NCBI GenBank assembly: GCA_032718865.1
Contig: JALUTQ010000040.1
Coordinates: 558,001 to 622,000, forward strand
Length of the DNA stretch: 64,000 bases
DNA from: Tilletia caries
Taxonomy: Eukaryota; Basidiomycota; Exobasidiomycetes; Tilletiales; Tilletiaceae
Reading direction: 5' to 3'
Under the pieces are notes generated by a model. It ran no database searches. It worked only from the letters and a program-made list of their open reading frames with translations, and was not told where the DNA came from. Below are positions 10,778-20,347 of the stretch, in pieces. A program made the translations under genes and the position numbers. How positions within the stretch are numbered: position 1 is the stretch's first letter; each line of letters begins with the position of its first letter.

Positions 10778-13700
10778 TCAATGATCGGCCGTCCTGGAGG
10801 TCTTGGGTACCGGCGGTCGGACGCCGAATTCCCGCATCGGCACATGCTCTATGACAGGTGACGAAGCACTGACCTCAATCGGTCGACGCTCGCTAGGACC
10901 AGCTTCCGGCGAAGGCCCGCGGCCGGTGGAGCTAGCCCCGGGCCGGTTCGTGGGGTTCCATGTCACAGCCGTAGGGAACGCCACTGTCGACGTTGCGGCG
11001 GCGAGGGCCGTCGTCACCGATGATGGCTCGCGACGAGCACGAGACCGACTTCGTCCGATGAGACTGAAGCCGCGTGCGTGCCCACCGCTAGGACCGCCAA
11101 ATCTCTCCGTACCCTGGCTGCGTGTTGCTTCCAGCAGCTCCTCGACCGTGTGGTCTCCGGCTTCGCTCCGTCCGAGTTGTCGCCGCAGTGCGTGTCTGGC
11201 CATGATGCCGCTGGTACTGTAAGATGCAAGTTAATGTCAGAGGCCCGCTTTCACCCTCACCGTCACGGTCAATTGCCTGCACAGAACATACCTGGACTCC
11301 AGATGTGCCATCGCCGCCTGCGCATCGGTCATTTCCATCTCTTCAGCAACAGCAGAAACAGAAGTCCCACCAGCGGCACCAGGAGCTGCGCCAAGACCAT
11401 CCGGATCTCCAGCCCCGCCCGACCGACGTCGGTTCTTCGCACCGAGCTTGCTGACCATCTTGGACCGCTTCAGCGTAATCAGTCGCTCCTTCAACGTCGT
11501 CCGCCATTCCTCCTCCAAAATTTCCGCACGAAGCGCCTCTCGCAATGTCACCGGCCGAGCTCCACCGCCCGTCGAGCTCACTGCACTTGCAGCCGCGGCA
11601 TGGCTCATGTTGCTCGCACCGGCCGATCGGCGAGGATGCGTCCCAACCCGCAAATACGGGTCGTGATCGTACGCCTTCGTCGTGCCTGCAAACGCTATGG
11701 TGTGATTGGTCTGAGCTGGTACCATGGCGTGCGAAGTAGCGCTCGTCCCTCCCTCCAGCACTCGCTCCGGGGAGACGGGTGAAGCAGGACTGAGGACCAG
11801 CCCAGGCTCGGCCGTTTGTATTGTCTCATCGGGCTCGCCGGTAAAGGTCGCATCGGTAATCTTGAGCAAGGGCGTGCTGCCCGAGTTTTCAATCCCGCCT
11901 TCCGTGGCCCCGCTCCGCTCAGCACTCTCATCGAGTTGATCGTTCGTAGCGCCCGAGAAGGCACGGGAAGGCCCAGCGGCGACAGCAACAGCTGCCAGAC
12001 TGTGCGAGTGTTCTCCCCGTTGACGGAACGTCTGAGTCGGAGAACGGATGCTGGAGAATTGCGATGTGAACGAGTTTTGGCGTTCGAGCCGCGATTCTGC
12101 CACGCTTCCAGCGACAGATCCACCTGCCTCGCTACGGCTGTTGTTCCGAATCGCATCGCGGTAGTCCTTCATCACAGCCTTCGGAAGACTGGCCGCCGGG
12201 TCCTTGACTGCCTCGACATCCTCAGCCTCCTCCAGGTGACGTGCGAGTGTGTCGCCAAGCACGATCTCCTCACGCCCGCTTATGAAGTGGTGTACTCCGC
12301 TTTCCGACATTGAGCCCTTCTCATCAACATCCCCGTCCGATTCGTCCTCCCATTCGCCCACATTTCCGGCGCCGCCTTGCGAACTGACAAGAGCTGGTCC
12401 GTACCACTCAATTGTGTCGAAGAGGTTGAGGATCTGCGTGGGGTCCCGGGGCAACCAAAGGAAAGGATCCAGGTGATTGTTGTAGAAGGGGTTGTTGTAC
12501 TTCGCCGAATTGTTTGGTGTGTCATCCCAGGTCACCGGTGCGTGTTTTCGTACCAGTGGAAGGTCGTCCTCATCTTCGTCGTTGTCCCAATCCGAAGAGT
12601 CGTCGTCATCTCCCTCATCGGTCAGGGCATCGTCCGGAAGCGGTGCTGGTGCCTTCTCAACAGCCATCTTTCTGGGCTCTCTCCCGGCTACAGCGCCAAA
12701 CTCAGAAATAGGTTTCGATATCATGCCGCTCACCGAAGTGTCCAAAGGGTGTAGCCCTGGTCGCTGCTGCTTCCTGGGCGTGTTCCGATTGCTCCGGTTG
12801 CTCCGGTTGCGCCTTGGCGTTGAATGAGTCCGGAAATGACCCTCAGGAAGATCCTCGTTCTCATCCTCGCCATGCGTGGTCGGGACCGGTGCATGACTGC
12901 TGACGACATCAAAGCTGGAAAGGAAGGGTGCCTCTTCGGATCGACAGCTGGCAGCTCGAGAGTGGAATGATTTCATTCTCAAAAGCTGTGCTTGATCCTC
13001 TTCGACCGCCTCCGCCTCCGTCGTCGCCATGTCTTGGTTGTAACGCGCGGTACTCTCGCCGTACATCTTGTCCATCGCGCGCTCCTCGCGATTCTTGCCT
13101 AGGCCCAGAGTCGCTTTAGCAACACTAGCTCGATGTCTGGCGGCATGCGCGGATGCGCGGGCTGCTGCAGCTGGGACATGCGCTAGTGCTCTAGCACCGG
13201 CAATGGCAGGATTTTCCAGCTTCTCTCCCCTGCTCACCGTGGCAATAATGCCACTAGGACGATCGAAGCCGTTTGCATGGAAAGAATTGTGAATCCTTTG
13301 CCAAGTGTTGTAGAAGACCGATGTCGTATTTGGTGGGATGACGGCAGGCGGGTAGCGACCGCTTGCCTGTGCGTCAAGCGGGATGAGTCCTTCCAGGCTT
13401 CCGCGGAATTCCGAGCCGACTCCGAATGAGTGTTCTCGTGCATGGGTTGACTCCTCCACAGACCGCAACGTGTCCAATCCACAGAGTGCGCAGGCCTCCT
13501 CCTCATCCAACGCTCTGCATTGAGACCTCCACCACCGCGTCATCAAGAGCTTGAAGATGACCGTAAGCGGAATGGTGAGCGCGCAGAAGCCGATGTACAC
13601 GGCCCGCAGCTTGAGGACGGCAAACAAGATCAGCAGTACGGCCTGTCCGACGATGAGGCCGTCGAGACTGAATCGTAAGATGCGAACGAAGTAGACGACA

Positions 13701-16615
13701 CCCTCCTTCTCGTTGAAGCGGCGGTAGTAGATGTACGCCAAGTTCTTCTTGAAGACGACGAACGCAAAGAGAAGGTAGACGAGGCCGAAGGGCATCACGA
13801 GCGGGTTGAGTAGCGTGAAAATGAAGAGGATCGTCATGATGAGCACGTGGAAAGGTAGCCAGTAGTACCGGTTAAAGTTCCGTGGCAATGTCTTGATCGC
13901 ACGGACTCGGGGCGTCTTTGCACGTCGAGCACCGTAGTGTTGAACCAGCGGCACCATGAAACCGAGCAGCTCAAAGCCGGAATGCAGACCCATACCGAGG
14001 ATGAGGTACGAAACGAAGTAAGGTGCCGATGTCGGGAAGCTGAACCCGATCCTCGCCAACAGAGTGGACGAGGACGTGACCGTACCCGCACCGGTCGAAG
14101 TGATGAGGAGGGTCTGCAACAAAGGCGAGCCAATAGCAAAGAAGACGACGACGTTGAGGATGACAAACTTCCAGTAGCGCGTCAAGCACATGTCGTACAG
14201 TTGACTGAACGTGACAAATCCTTGTGCACGCTTGCTGATCTGAAAGACGAGCTCGGGAACGGACATCGTGATGAGCGAAACCAACAAGGACGGTAGCGTG
14301 GTGCTGACGAATCCGCTGAGCTTCTCGTGATCGAGGAAGAAAGGCTTGAGCGCGCCGACGTTGGTGAAATTCGCCAGGCCAGCCGTGAGCAAGTTGATAA
14401 GAATCGTCCAGAAGAGCGTCATCGCCCACACGAAGACGGAGACACCAGCTCCTCGGCCAACCTCGCCAGAGAAAGTTGTGCTCATGAGCCGTTCCCAGTC
14501 CAGATCCTTGACTTCGGGCGCAAGTCGGACCTTGGCCACAATCTGGTCCTTCAGCTCCCGCCACACCATACGTGCTTGACGAGGATCACGGAAGGTGACA
14601 AAAGCCGTGGAGGCCGGAGCGTAGCTGGAAGGTGGACGTGACCTCATCTCGGTGACGAGCGCAGTGAGCAGGTTGAGCTTCGTGAGCAAATAGTCGATCG
14701 TCGGCACGGTTTGACCTCGGAAGAGAGCAGAGAGACGTGTCACGGGTTGGTAAGGATCAAGAAGCTCCCGGGGAACCTCGGAGAGCGCCTCCCAAACACT
14801 TTCCTCCAGTTTAGGCTCGTCCATTTTGCCCCTGTACACTCCGGCCTGAGCCTGCTGGAGGTCGAGAGCTTGCACAAAGGGACCGAGATACTTGACGAGT
14901 TCCTGCACTCTCAGATTGTGTTCGCTGAGCTGATTGCGTTCCTCGACGTCCTGGGTTTTGGCCCGTCGCTTTGTCCGCTTCTTCATGTTGTTGATCCGAT
15001 CGCGCAGACTGATCGGCTCGTCATTCGAAGCCGGCTCCTTGTCCTTGTTGGCACCGGACGTGCGATCTTGCCTGACCATGCTCGCCCGTACATCGGCCAG
15101 GACGGCTGTGGCAAGCTTGACATGAGCCGCCTCCAGCTGGCCGAGGACTGCCTGCCGACGGGCGAGCAACGAAGAGAGCTCGTCCATTTTCCGGACGAGG
15201 ACGACAGCCTGTATGGGACTTCTAAGATGCCGATCGGGTTGCATGTCCGGTTCGGGTCCGCGGGGCTCGCGCCCTTTGGAGAGGGTCCCATTCTTGTCAT
15301 CCTCCTCGCCCACCATTGTCTTGACGGGCGAAACCGCTTGTTCGGCGGTGTGCTTAGTGTCGGAATGGTGCGGGGCGTCATGTGATTCGCGCAAAGGAGC
15401 TTCATTGAAAGGTTGACTGCCACTGCTTCCACCGGCGTTACCACCATGTCGACGGGAGTTAGGTCGGCTGAGCATAGAATCCCGCTCATCTGCAATCGTG
15501 CTGGCATCGTCGGGCCGAAGATACTCTTCGAAGTAGCGTCGGATACCGGCCTCGTCCCTCATGGTGGCAGGCAGGTTGGAAATCATGAGAGTCCGCTGCC
15601 TCCAGCCGAGCGAATCAAGGGATGCATCTTCGGCGAGTTGACGATGAGAGAGATGGTGGTTGGGGTGCTGTTTTCTCCGCTCCTGATGGTTGCGGTGCTC
15701 CTCCGCCTTCTTCGCCTCGATCTCTCGGGTGCGTTGAATGAGACGCCATCGGACTTGGAGACCGCCGTGTGCGATACGCCAAAGGGCATAACACCAGGTG
15801 AAGGTCATATAGTACAGGAGCAGCAGATGGACCCAAAGAATTTTTTGACCCTGCGGATTTGGGTAGAAGACACATTTCTCCTTGATAGCTTTGTCAGCGC
15901 TTGTGCATTCGATTGAGGGGGAGGCGGCAACGTAAGAGAGGGAGGCGCGGGCCATGTTACTCTCGTCGATGCGGTTGTCTTTGACGAACTGCTCGCTGTA
16001 GTGGAAATGAATGGCAAGCAGGGTCGGCGCGGTGGTCAGCGTCTGGATCAGGGTCCAAATAACTGAGGCAGGCGGGAGAACAAAAGGAGAAAAGTCAGAC
16101 ACAAAGGCAGAAACGAGCTAATGCTGCGGTGTGCGGATGTACTCACCGCATGCTTTGAGGAAGCGGACGTAGATGACGGTGTCCATGCCTGTGTGTGTGG
16201 CGTAGAACCAGTCGTCGAACTTGACGGCCTGCCATGCCCATTGGAGGGGCCATCTTGCGAGAGGTGGCGTGGGGGAGGTTGCATGGAAAGTACGGGCGTG
16301 GTAGAGATGGCCCATCTCCCAGTCTTCGCACGTGAGCTGCTGCTTCTGCTTCTGCTGATCCTTCTCTTCGCCGTCCTGCTGCGGCGACTGTTCGCCGTCG
16401 CCCGTGCTGCCGTCGCTAATGCTGGACGGCTTAGAGTCCGACTTCCGAAGGGCGGCCCATGACTGAGATACCGATGCGAAGTGTACGGTGGGCAGCCGTC
16501 GGAGCTGCCTCATAGTTTCGAAGCCGATCAGACATGTCCCTCCGATGGCCGCGAAGATGGCGGTGGTCGTGGCCAGACCGAGGAAGGTCGTGTTGGTGGA
16601 GGTTCCGAAACTCAT
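10778..16615 (-). CDS. CSC1/TMEM63/PHM7-type osmosensitive channel, very long form, 3 exons
   Basis: Predicted 1892 residues. Exons are 16615-16147, 16062-11292 and 11216-10778; all splices keep frame. Members of the CSC1/OSCA/TMEM63 (DUF221) family are mechanically or osmotically gated cation channels in plasma or internal membranes. Hydrophobic segments lie near residue 10-30, 157-178 (WTLIQTLTTAPTLLAIHFHY) and about 225-245, followed by a charged cytosolic region with the RRM-like part of the family (STAFVTFRDPRQARMVWREL), then the multi-span core at about 690-1040 (for example FWTILINLLTAGLANFTNVG). A PHM7_ext-like segment follows. The last 750 or so residues are acidic, Ser-rich and disordered. 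Yeast relatives have about 780-1000 residues, so this form is nearly twice as long. A possible TATA box lies about 100 bp upstream. Confidence 0.88.
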
Positions 16616-17224
16616 CCTTCTATACGTTGCAGGCCGGGGCTTCCAGGCAGCAGGGTCGGTGGCAGGTTTCTAGCGATGTAGTCTATAGGCGATGCGCCGT
16701 GTATTTTCCGTCCCTTTATACGTAATCGTGATGACCCCTCTTGTTGCGGTCGTTGGGGAGGACGCTCGAGGCTCACGCGGGCGGGGGAGGGGGAGGAACC
16801 GAGGGGCTGCCGCTACCGCTTCTTTGCCCTTGGCGCTTCGTGATGAGACAGCGCCGAGCTCAGGGGCGGAGCGGGCAATTCACGCTGATGACCTTCCAAG
16901 ACGATCCGCGAGACGCTGCCGTGGTGGTCGTCGGCGAGTTCGGTGTCGATGCTGTTGAGATCGACAGCGATGGCACCGGCGAGATATCGTTCGTTTCCCC
17001 CTGGCCGATCCACAAATTCACTCAAACGGAGCCTGATGAGTACATTTGTAGTTTCCCTGGTTTAAGAAATGCCCTCTGGTGACAAGTCACAGCTCCGTTT
17101 GAGTTGCGATGCACGATGGGGAGGGGCCCAGGCGCAGAAGCAACGGCAGGGACAAGGACCGTGAGATCCTGAGAGGGGATCGATGAGTCGGGCGGAGGGT
17201 GAGCCAGCCTTGCTCTCTGTGATG
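16616..17224. other. Region between the CSC1-like gene and the MULE
   Basis: Contains the promoter of the CSC1-like gene on its left. A + strand frame of 113 codons at 16741-17082 has no recognisable product and its first codon is TTG-type context rather than a clear ATG start, so it is not called as a gene. Confidence 0.3.
16714..16720 (-). promoter_or_regulatory. Possible TATA box of the CSC1-like gene
   Basis: TATAAAG read on the minus strand, about 100 bp upstream of the ATG at 16615. Position is reasonable for a fungal core promoter; use is inferred only. Confidence 0.3.
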
Positions 17225-17232
17225 TTCTGCTG
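17225..17232. repeat. Left target-site duplication of the MULE
   Basis: TTCTGCTG immediately before the left inverted repeat; the same 8 bp follow the right end at 19475-19482. One more G could be counted, giving 9 bp. Lengths of 8-11 bp are typical of Mutator-like transposons. Confidence 0.85.
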
Positions 17233-17293
17233 GGGGGGTGATAGGGACAAAACCGATTCGGGTAGGCACAAAACCACTGACTAGGCGCAAAAC
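17233..17293 (+). repeat. Left terminal inverted repeat of the MULE
   Basis: Begins GGGGGGTGATAGGGACAAAA. Three CAAAAC cores end at 17253, 17274 and 17293, spaced 21 and 19 bp. The inner 27 bp (17267-17293) match the reverse complement of 19395-19421 with one mismatch. Confidence 0.88.
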
Positions 17294-17374
17294 TGTCGCG
17301 TCTTCGCGCGTCGCGCGCGTCCCTTCTCCTTTCCCGTTGTATGCCTCTCTGTACCTCAAAAAATCAGAATCAGC

Positions 17375-19231
17375 ATGCCGCCCTTTCTACGACCCCCGCC
17401 CGACGATGCCTTTGACAGCAAAGAGGCAGGGCTGAAGTTCGCACAGACGTGGGCCAGAGCCGAAGGATACGCAATCGTGATCTATGCATCTTCAAAGAAG
17501 GGAAGGTACAACTATCTCCGCTGCGACAGGGGCAGCAAGTACCGAAACACGCGCAAGATAACGGACGAAGATCGGCAGCGCAAGACATCCACAACCAAGA
17601 TCGACTGCAAGTTCAGGGCTCGGCTCGTTTGCAATTCGGAAGGGGGTTGGGAGCTGAGCGTGCAGGAGGGAGCCCACACCGACCACGGCCCCACGGAGTC
17701 CTGCCTGTCACACTCCATTCAGCGGCGATTCGATGCGCTCACGACTGAGCGCGTTCTGGAGCTCGCGCGAACCGGATCTCGTGTCCGTCAGGTCGTTTCC
17801 TTGCTTCAAGAGCAGGTTCCGCCGGTGCTCGTCACGTCGCGGGACGTATCCAACCTCATCTCCAAGTATCGACGTCAGCTCCTCGAAGGTCGGCCACCGG
17901 CTGAAGCCCTTCTCGACTGGCTGAAAGAGCAGAGCTGGCCGTTCATCGAGAAGCGAGTGCCGGTTTCGGAGAACGCAGATCGCCTGGAGGGGTTGCTTTT
18001 TGCCCATCCGCGCGGAATTGAGCTGCTTTGCCGCTTTGGTGGTGTCGTAGTCATCGATGCTACGTACAGCACAAATCAGCACCGCCTTCCCCTACTTCAC
18101 ATTGTCGGATTTACCAGCTCCAACCGCACATTTACTGCCGCCCTCGCCTTTCTTCCCAATGAGACGACAGTCACGTACACATGGGCGCGCCAAGCACTTC
18201 AGCTCAGCGCTCCTACGTGGGAACCGGACGTTCTCGTTACGGATGAAGACGCGGCTTTGAGCGCGGCTCTAATCAATAGTTTCCCTCCTTCGGTCTCGCA
18301 GGTGCTGTGCCAGTGGCACATTCGGCAGAATATGCAGAAGCACGCGCGAAAACGACTGGTTGACGAGGATCAATACGAGCTTCTGATGAGCGATTTCGAC
18401 GAAATTCGCGACGCACGGACGTTGGAGCAGCTTACCGAGGCCAGAGACGTGTTCTTCGACCACTGGCAAGACTCTCATCCTGCCCTTTGCGACTACCTCG
18501 ACGAAAAGCTGTCTGCGGAGCATCTTTGGGTATCGGTCTACATCAATCGGCATCCGCATATGGGGACAAAAGTGACGTCTCGCGCCGAAGGCGCACATGC
18601 CACCTTGAAGAATTGGCTTCACTCCCGACACGGCAGCCTTTTCAACGTTACGCAGGCCCTGAGGAACCACTTCGTCGTTCAGCACAATCAGATCGCAAGT
18701 GACCTCCAGAATGACATGAGCAAAATCCCCATCACCATCCTCGGCGACCCTTTCTTCGTACAGGTCTCGAGGACGGTGTCTCGATATGCGCTGAATCTTA
18801 TAAAGCAACAGGACGAAGTCAGCAGACGCCCTCGCCACAAAGAGGATGGCTATGCTGCTCCTGTTCCGTGCGACTGTATTTTGCCGCCAACCATGGGACT
18901 CCCGTGCTTCCACACGCTGGCTCGATGGCATACAACAGGAGAGCCGATTCCTTTGAGGTGCATTCACCCTCAATGGCGCACAGCTGTCGGTCTCGCTCAG
19001 GAACGAACGACTAGGCTGTTGGATCCTTTGCAGCCGGAACAGCGTAGATCTGCAGCCCAACAAGTCGCGTCTGGTCGTCTAATGACCGGAAATGAGGTGG
19101 CCCAAAAGGAATTCCAACGCCGGTCCAGACGCTGCAAGAACTGCCATCAGCCCGGACACAACTCGAGCAGATGCCCTCTGCCTTGCGGACGTTGCAAAGC
19201 GGATCATCAACTCGGCCAATGCCCTTTCTGA
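17375..19231 (+). CDS. MULE transposase with FAR1-like, DDE, SWIM and zinc-knuckle parts
   Basis: Predicted 618 residues in one exon. The N-terminus (about 15-110) resembles the FAR1 DNA-binding domain that occurs in Mutator-like transposases. The MULE catalytic core follows: first Asp in VVVIDATYSTNQ (about 227), second Asp in VLVTDEDAAL (about 289), the CQWHI block (about 310) and the Glu in SRAEGAHATLK (about 405), which form the DDE triad. A SWIM zinc finger is seen as CDCILPP then CFH at about 503-517, and the C-terminus carries a CCHC zinc knuckle (CKNCHQPGHNSSRC at about 587-600) followed by more Cys. No stop or frameshift was found. The ATG at 17375 is the first in frame and lies 82 bp inside the left repeat. 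Expected role: excision and insertion of this element. Confidence 0.9.
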   Translation: MPPFLRPPPDDAFDSKEAGLKFAQTWARAEGYAIVIYASSKKGRYNYLRCDRGSKYRNTRKITDEDRQRKTSTTKIDCKFRARLVCNSEGGWELSVQEGAHTDHGPTESCLSHSIQRRFDALTTERVLELARTGSRVRQVVSLLQEQVPPVLVTSRDVSNLISKYRRQLLEGRPPAEALLDWLKEQSWPFIEKRVPVSENADRLEGLLFAHPRGIELLCRFGGVVVIDATYSTNQHRLPLLHIVGFTSSNRTFTAALAFLPNETTVTYTWARQALQLSAPTWEPDVLVTDEDAALSAALINSFPPSVSQVLCQWHIRQNMQKHARKRLVDEDQYELLMSDFDEIRDARTLEQLTEARDVFFDHWQDSHPALCDYLDEKLSAEHLWVSVYINRHPHMGTKVTSRAEGAHATLKNWLHSRHGSLFNVTQALRNHFVVQHNQIASDLQNDMSKIPITILGDPFFVQVSRTVSRYALNLIKQQDEVSRRPRHKEDGYAAPVPCDCILPPTMGLPCFHTLARWHTTGEPIPLRCIHPQWRTAVGLAQERTTRLLDPLQPEQRRSAAQQVASGRLMTGNEVAQKEFQRRSRRCKNCHQPGHNSSRCPLPCGRCKADHQLGQCPF

Positions 19232-19393
19232 TGTTTTTCTCTCTCTTCAGCGTCTCTCTGTTCTCCCAGTCTCCTCCGAATACGATTGATTTCCCATGTT
19301 GATTGATGTTTGGATTTGTCTATCTACAAGTACTGTCTGTTCCGTGACCTTTCACTCCTCTCCACCTACCACCACCATCACTGACTGTCTCAC

Positions 19394-19474
19394 GGTTTTG
19401 CGCCCAGTCAGTGGTTTTGTGCGCAGTTTGAAGTTTTGTCCTTACCCAGGTGAGTTTTGTCCCTATCACCCCCC
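19394..19474 (-). repeat. Right terminal inverted repeat of the MULE
   Basis: Reverse complement begins GGGGGGTGATAGGGACAAAA like the left end. It has four GTTTTG(T/C) cores starting at 19395, 19414, 19433 and 19454, one more than the left end, with spacings of 19, 19 and 21 bp. Confidence 0.88.
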
Positions 19475-19482
19475 TTCTGCTG
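19475..19482. repeat. Right target-site duplication of the MULE
   Basis: TTCTGCTG, identical to 17225-17232. Confidence 0.85.
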
Positions 19483-20347
19483 GTCTTAGTTCCACGTGGT
19501 AATGTCAATGCTGTCTGCTTCCTGTATCTTCGATGCAGGGTTGGGTTCAGAGCACTCTTAGTGCTCGCACGTCGATGCGGCCCGACCCGGTGCGGCTGGG
19601 CGACGCAGACGCAATGGGGAGGGGGAGGTGGGTGGGTGCTTTCTTCCCTATCACGGAGGGAGCGCAAGTCGAGTGAAGTGACGGTCTTCTTTCCGTCTTC
19701 GTACTCTCAGAGACCAACACTATCAAATTTCTCTCTTGCGCACCCTCCACTTTCGCAAGGCTCGGCGTCCCGCTCTCCCGCAGCAAGACTAACAAGTCCT
19801 CTCGCGGCCCGACCGTGCCCTCATTGATGATGGTCACCTTCACAGGGCGGAGTGGACGGGGATGCTTTCAACATCTCCACAACAGTTCTTGCGCCTCCGA
19901 CAAGTCACAAGAAGCTTGATGACATTCGTGGGGGCGAAAGAAATGATAAATGTGTACGTAGGAGGAGAGGAGAGGAGGAAAGTGGGAAGAAATCAAGAAG
20001 GAAAGGCCGAAGGAACAAGGCGATGGAAATTCAGCTTCATCGCCTGGCCAGATCTGATGCTCGACCATAATCAGGCGTCCTTTGCGGGTTTCCTTCTCTC
20101 AGAAAGCGCCGGATCAGCCGGCAGGATGGTCGAAGGTCGAAGGAGGAGGGGTTCGGCTAGAGTCGATGCAGTGGAAACGAGGTCGAAGGCGAATAAAGCA
20201 GATGGAAGGAGAGATGGTGCCGCAGATGGCTGCGAGGTCGGATCCAGTCGCCAGAGTGGCAGGCGGCAGTACGGCGATCGCTGGTCGGATATGTGGCACA
20301 ATGGGCTCGGGTTCACAGTCCCACATCAAGGCTTCCTCTGCTTCTAC
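19483..20347. other. Intergenic region between the MULE and the GH16 gene
   Basis: 865 bp with no supported gene. Open frames on the + strand from 19852 are antisense to, or continue into, the GH16 region and show no family features. The part next to 20348 is the presumed 3' end of the GH16 transcript. Confidence 0.35.

Larger units (their letters stand above)
17233..19474. mobile_element. Complete Mutator-like (MULE) DNA transposon, 2242 bp
   Basis: Bounded by inverted repeats that start with GGGGGGTGATAGGGACAAAA at both ends and flanked by an 8-bp direct duplication. It contains one intact transposase gene (17375-19231) on the + strand and little else, so it looks autonomous. The perfect target duplication and unbroken reading frame suggest a fairly recent insertion. 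The inverted repeats are modular, with ACAAAAC-type cores spaced about 19-21 bp. It sits between the divergent/upstream side of a channel gene and the 3' side of a GH16 gene and interrupts neither. Confidence 0.9.

Noticed and set aside
16741..17082. + strand frame of 113 codons before the MULE
   Set aside because: No recognisable domain, poor start context, and composition like the surrounding non-coding DNA.
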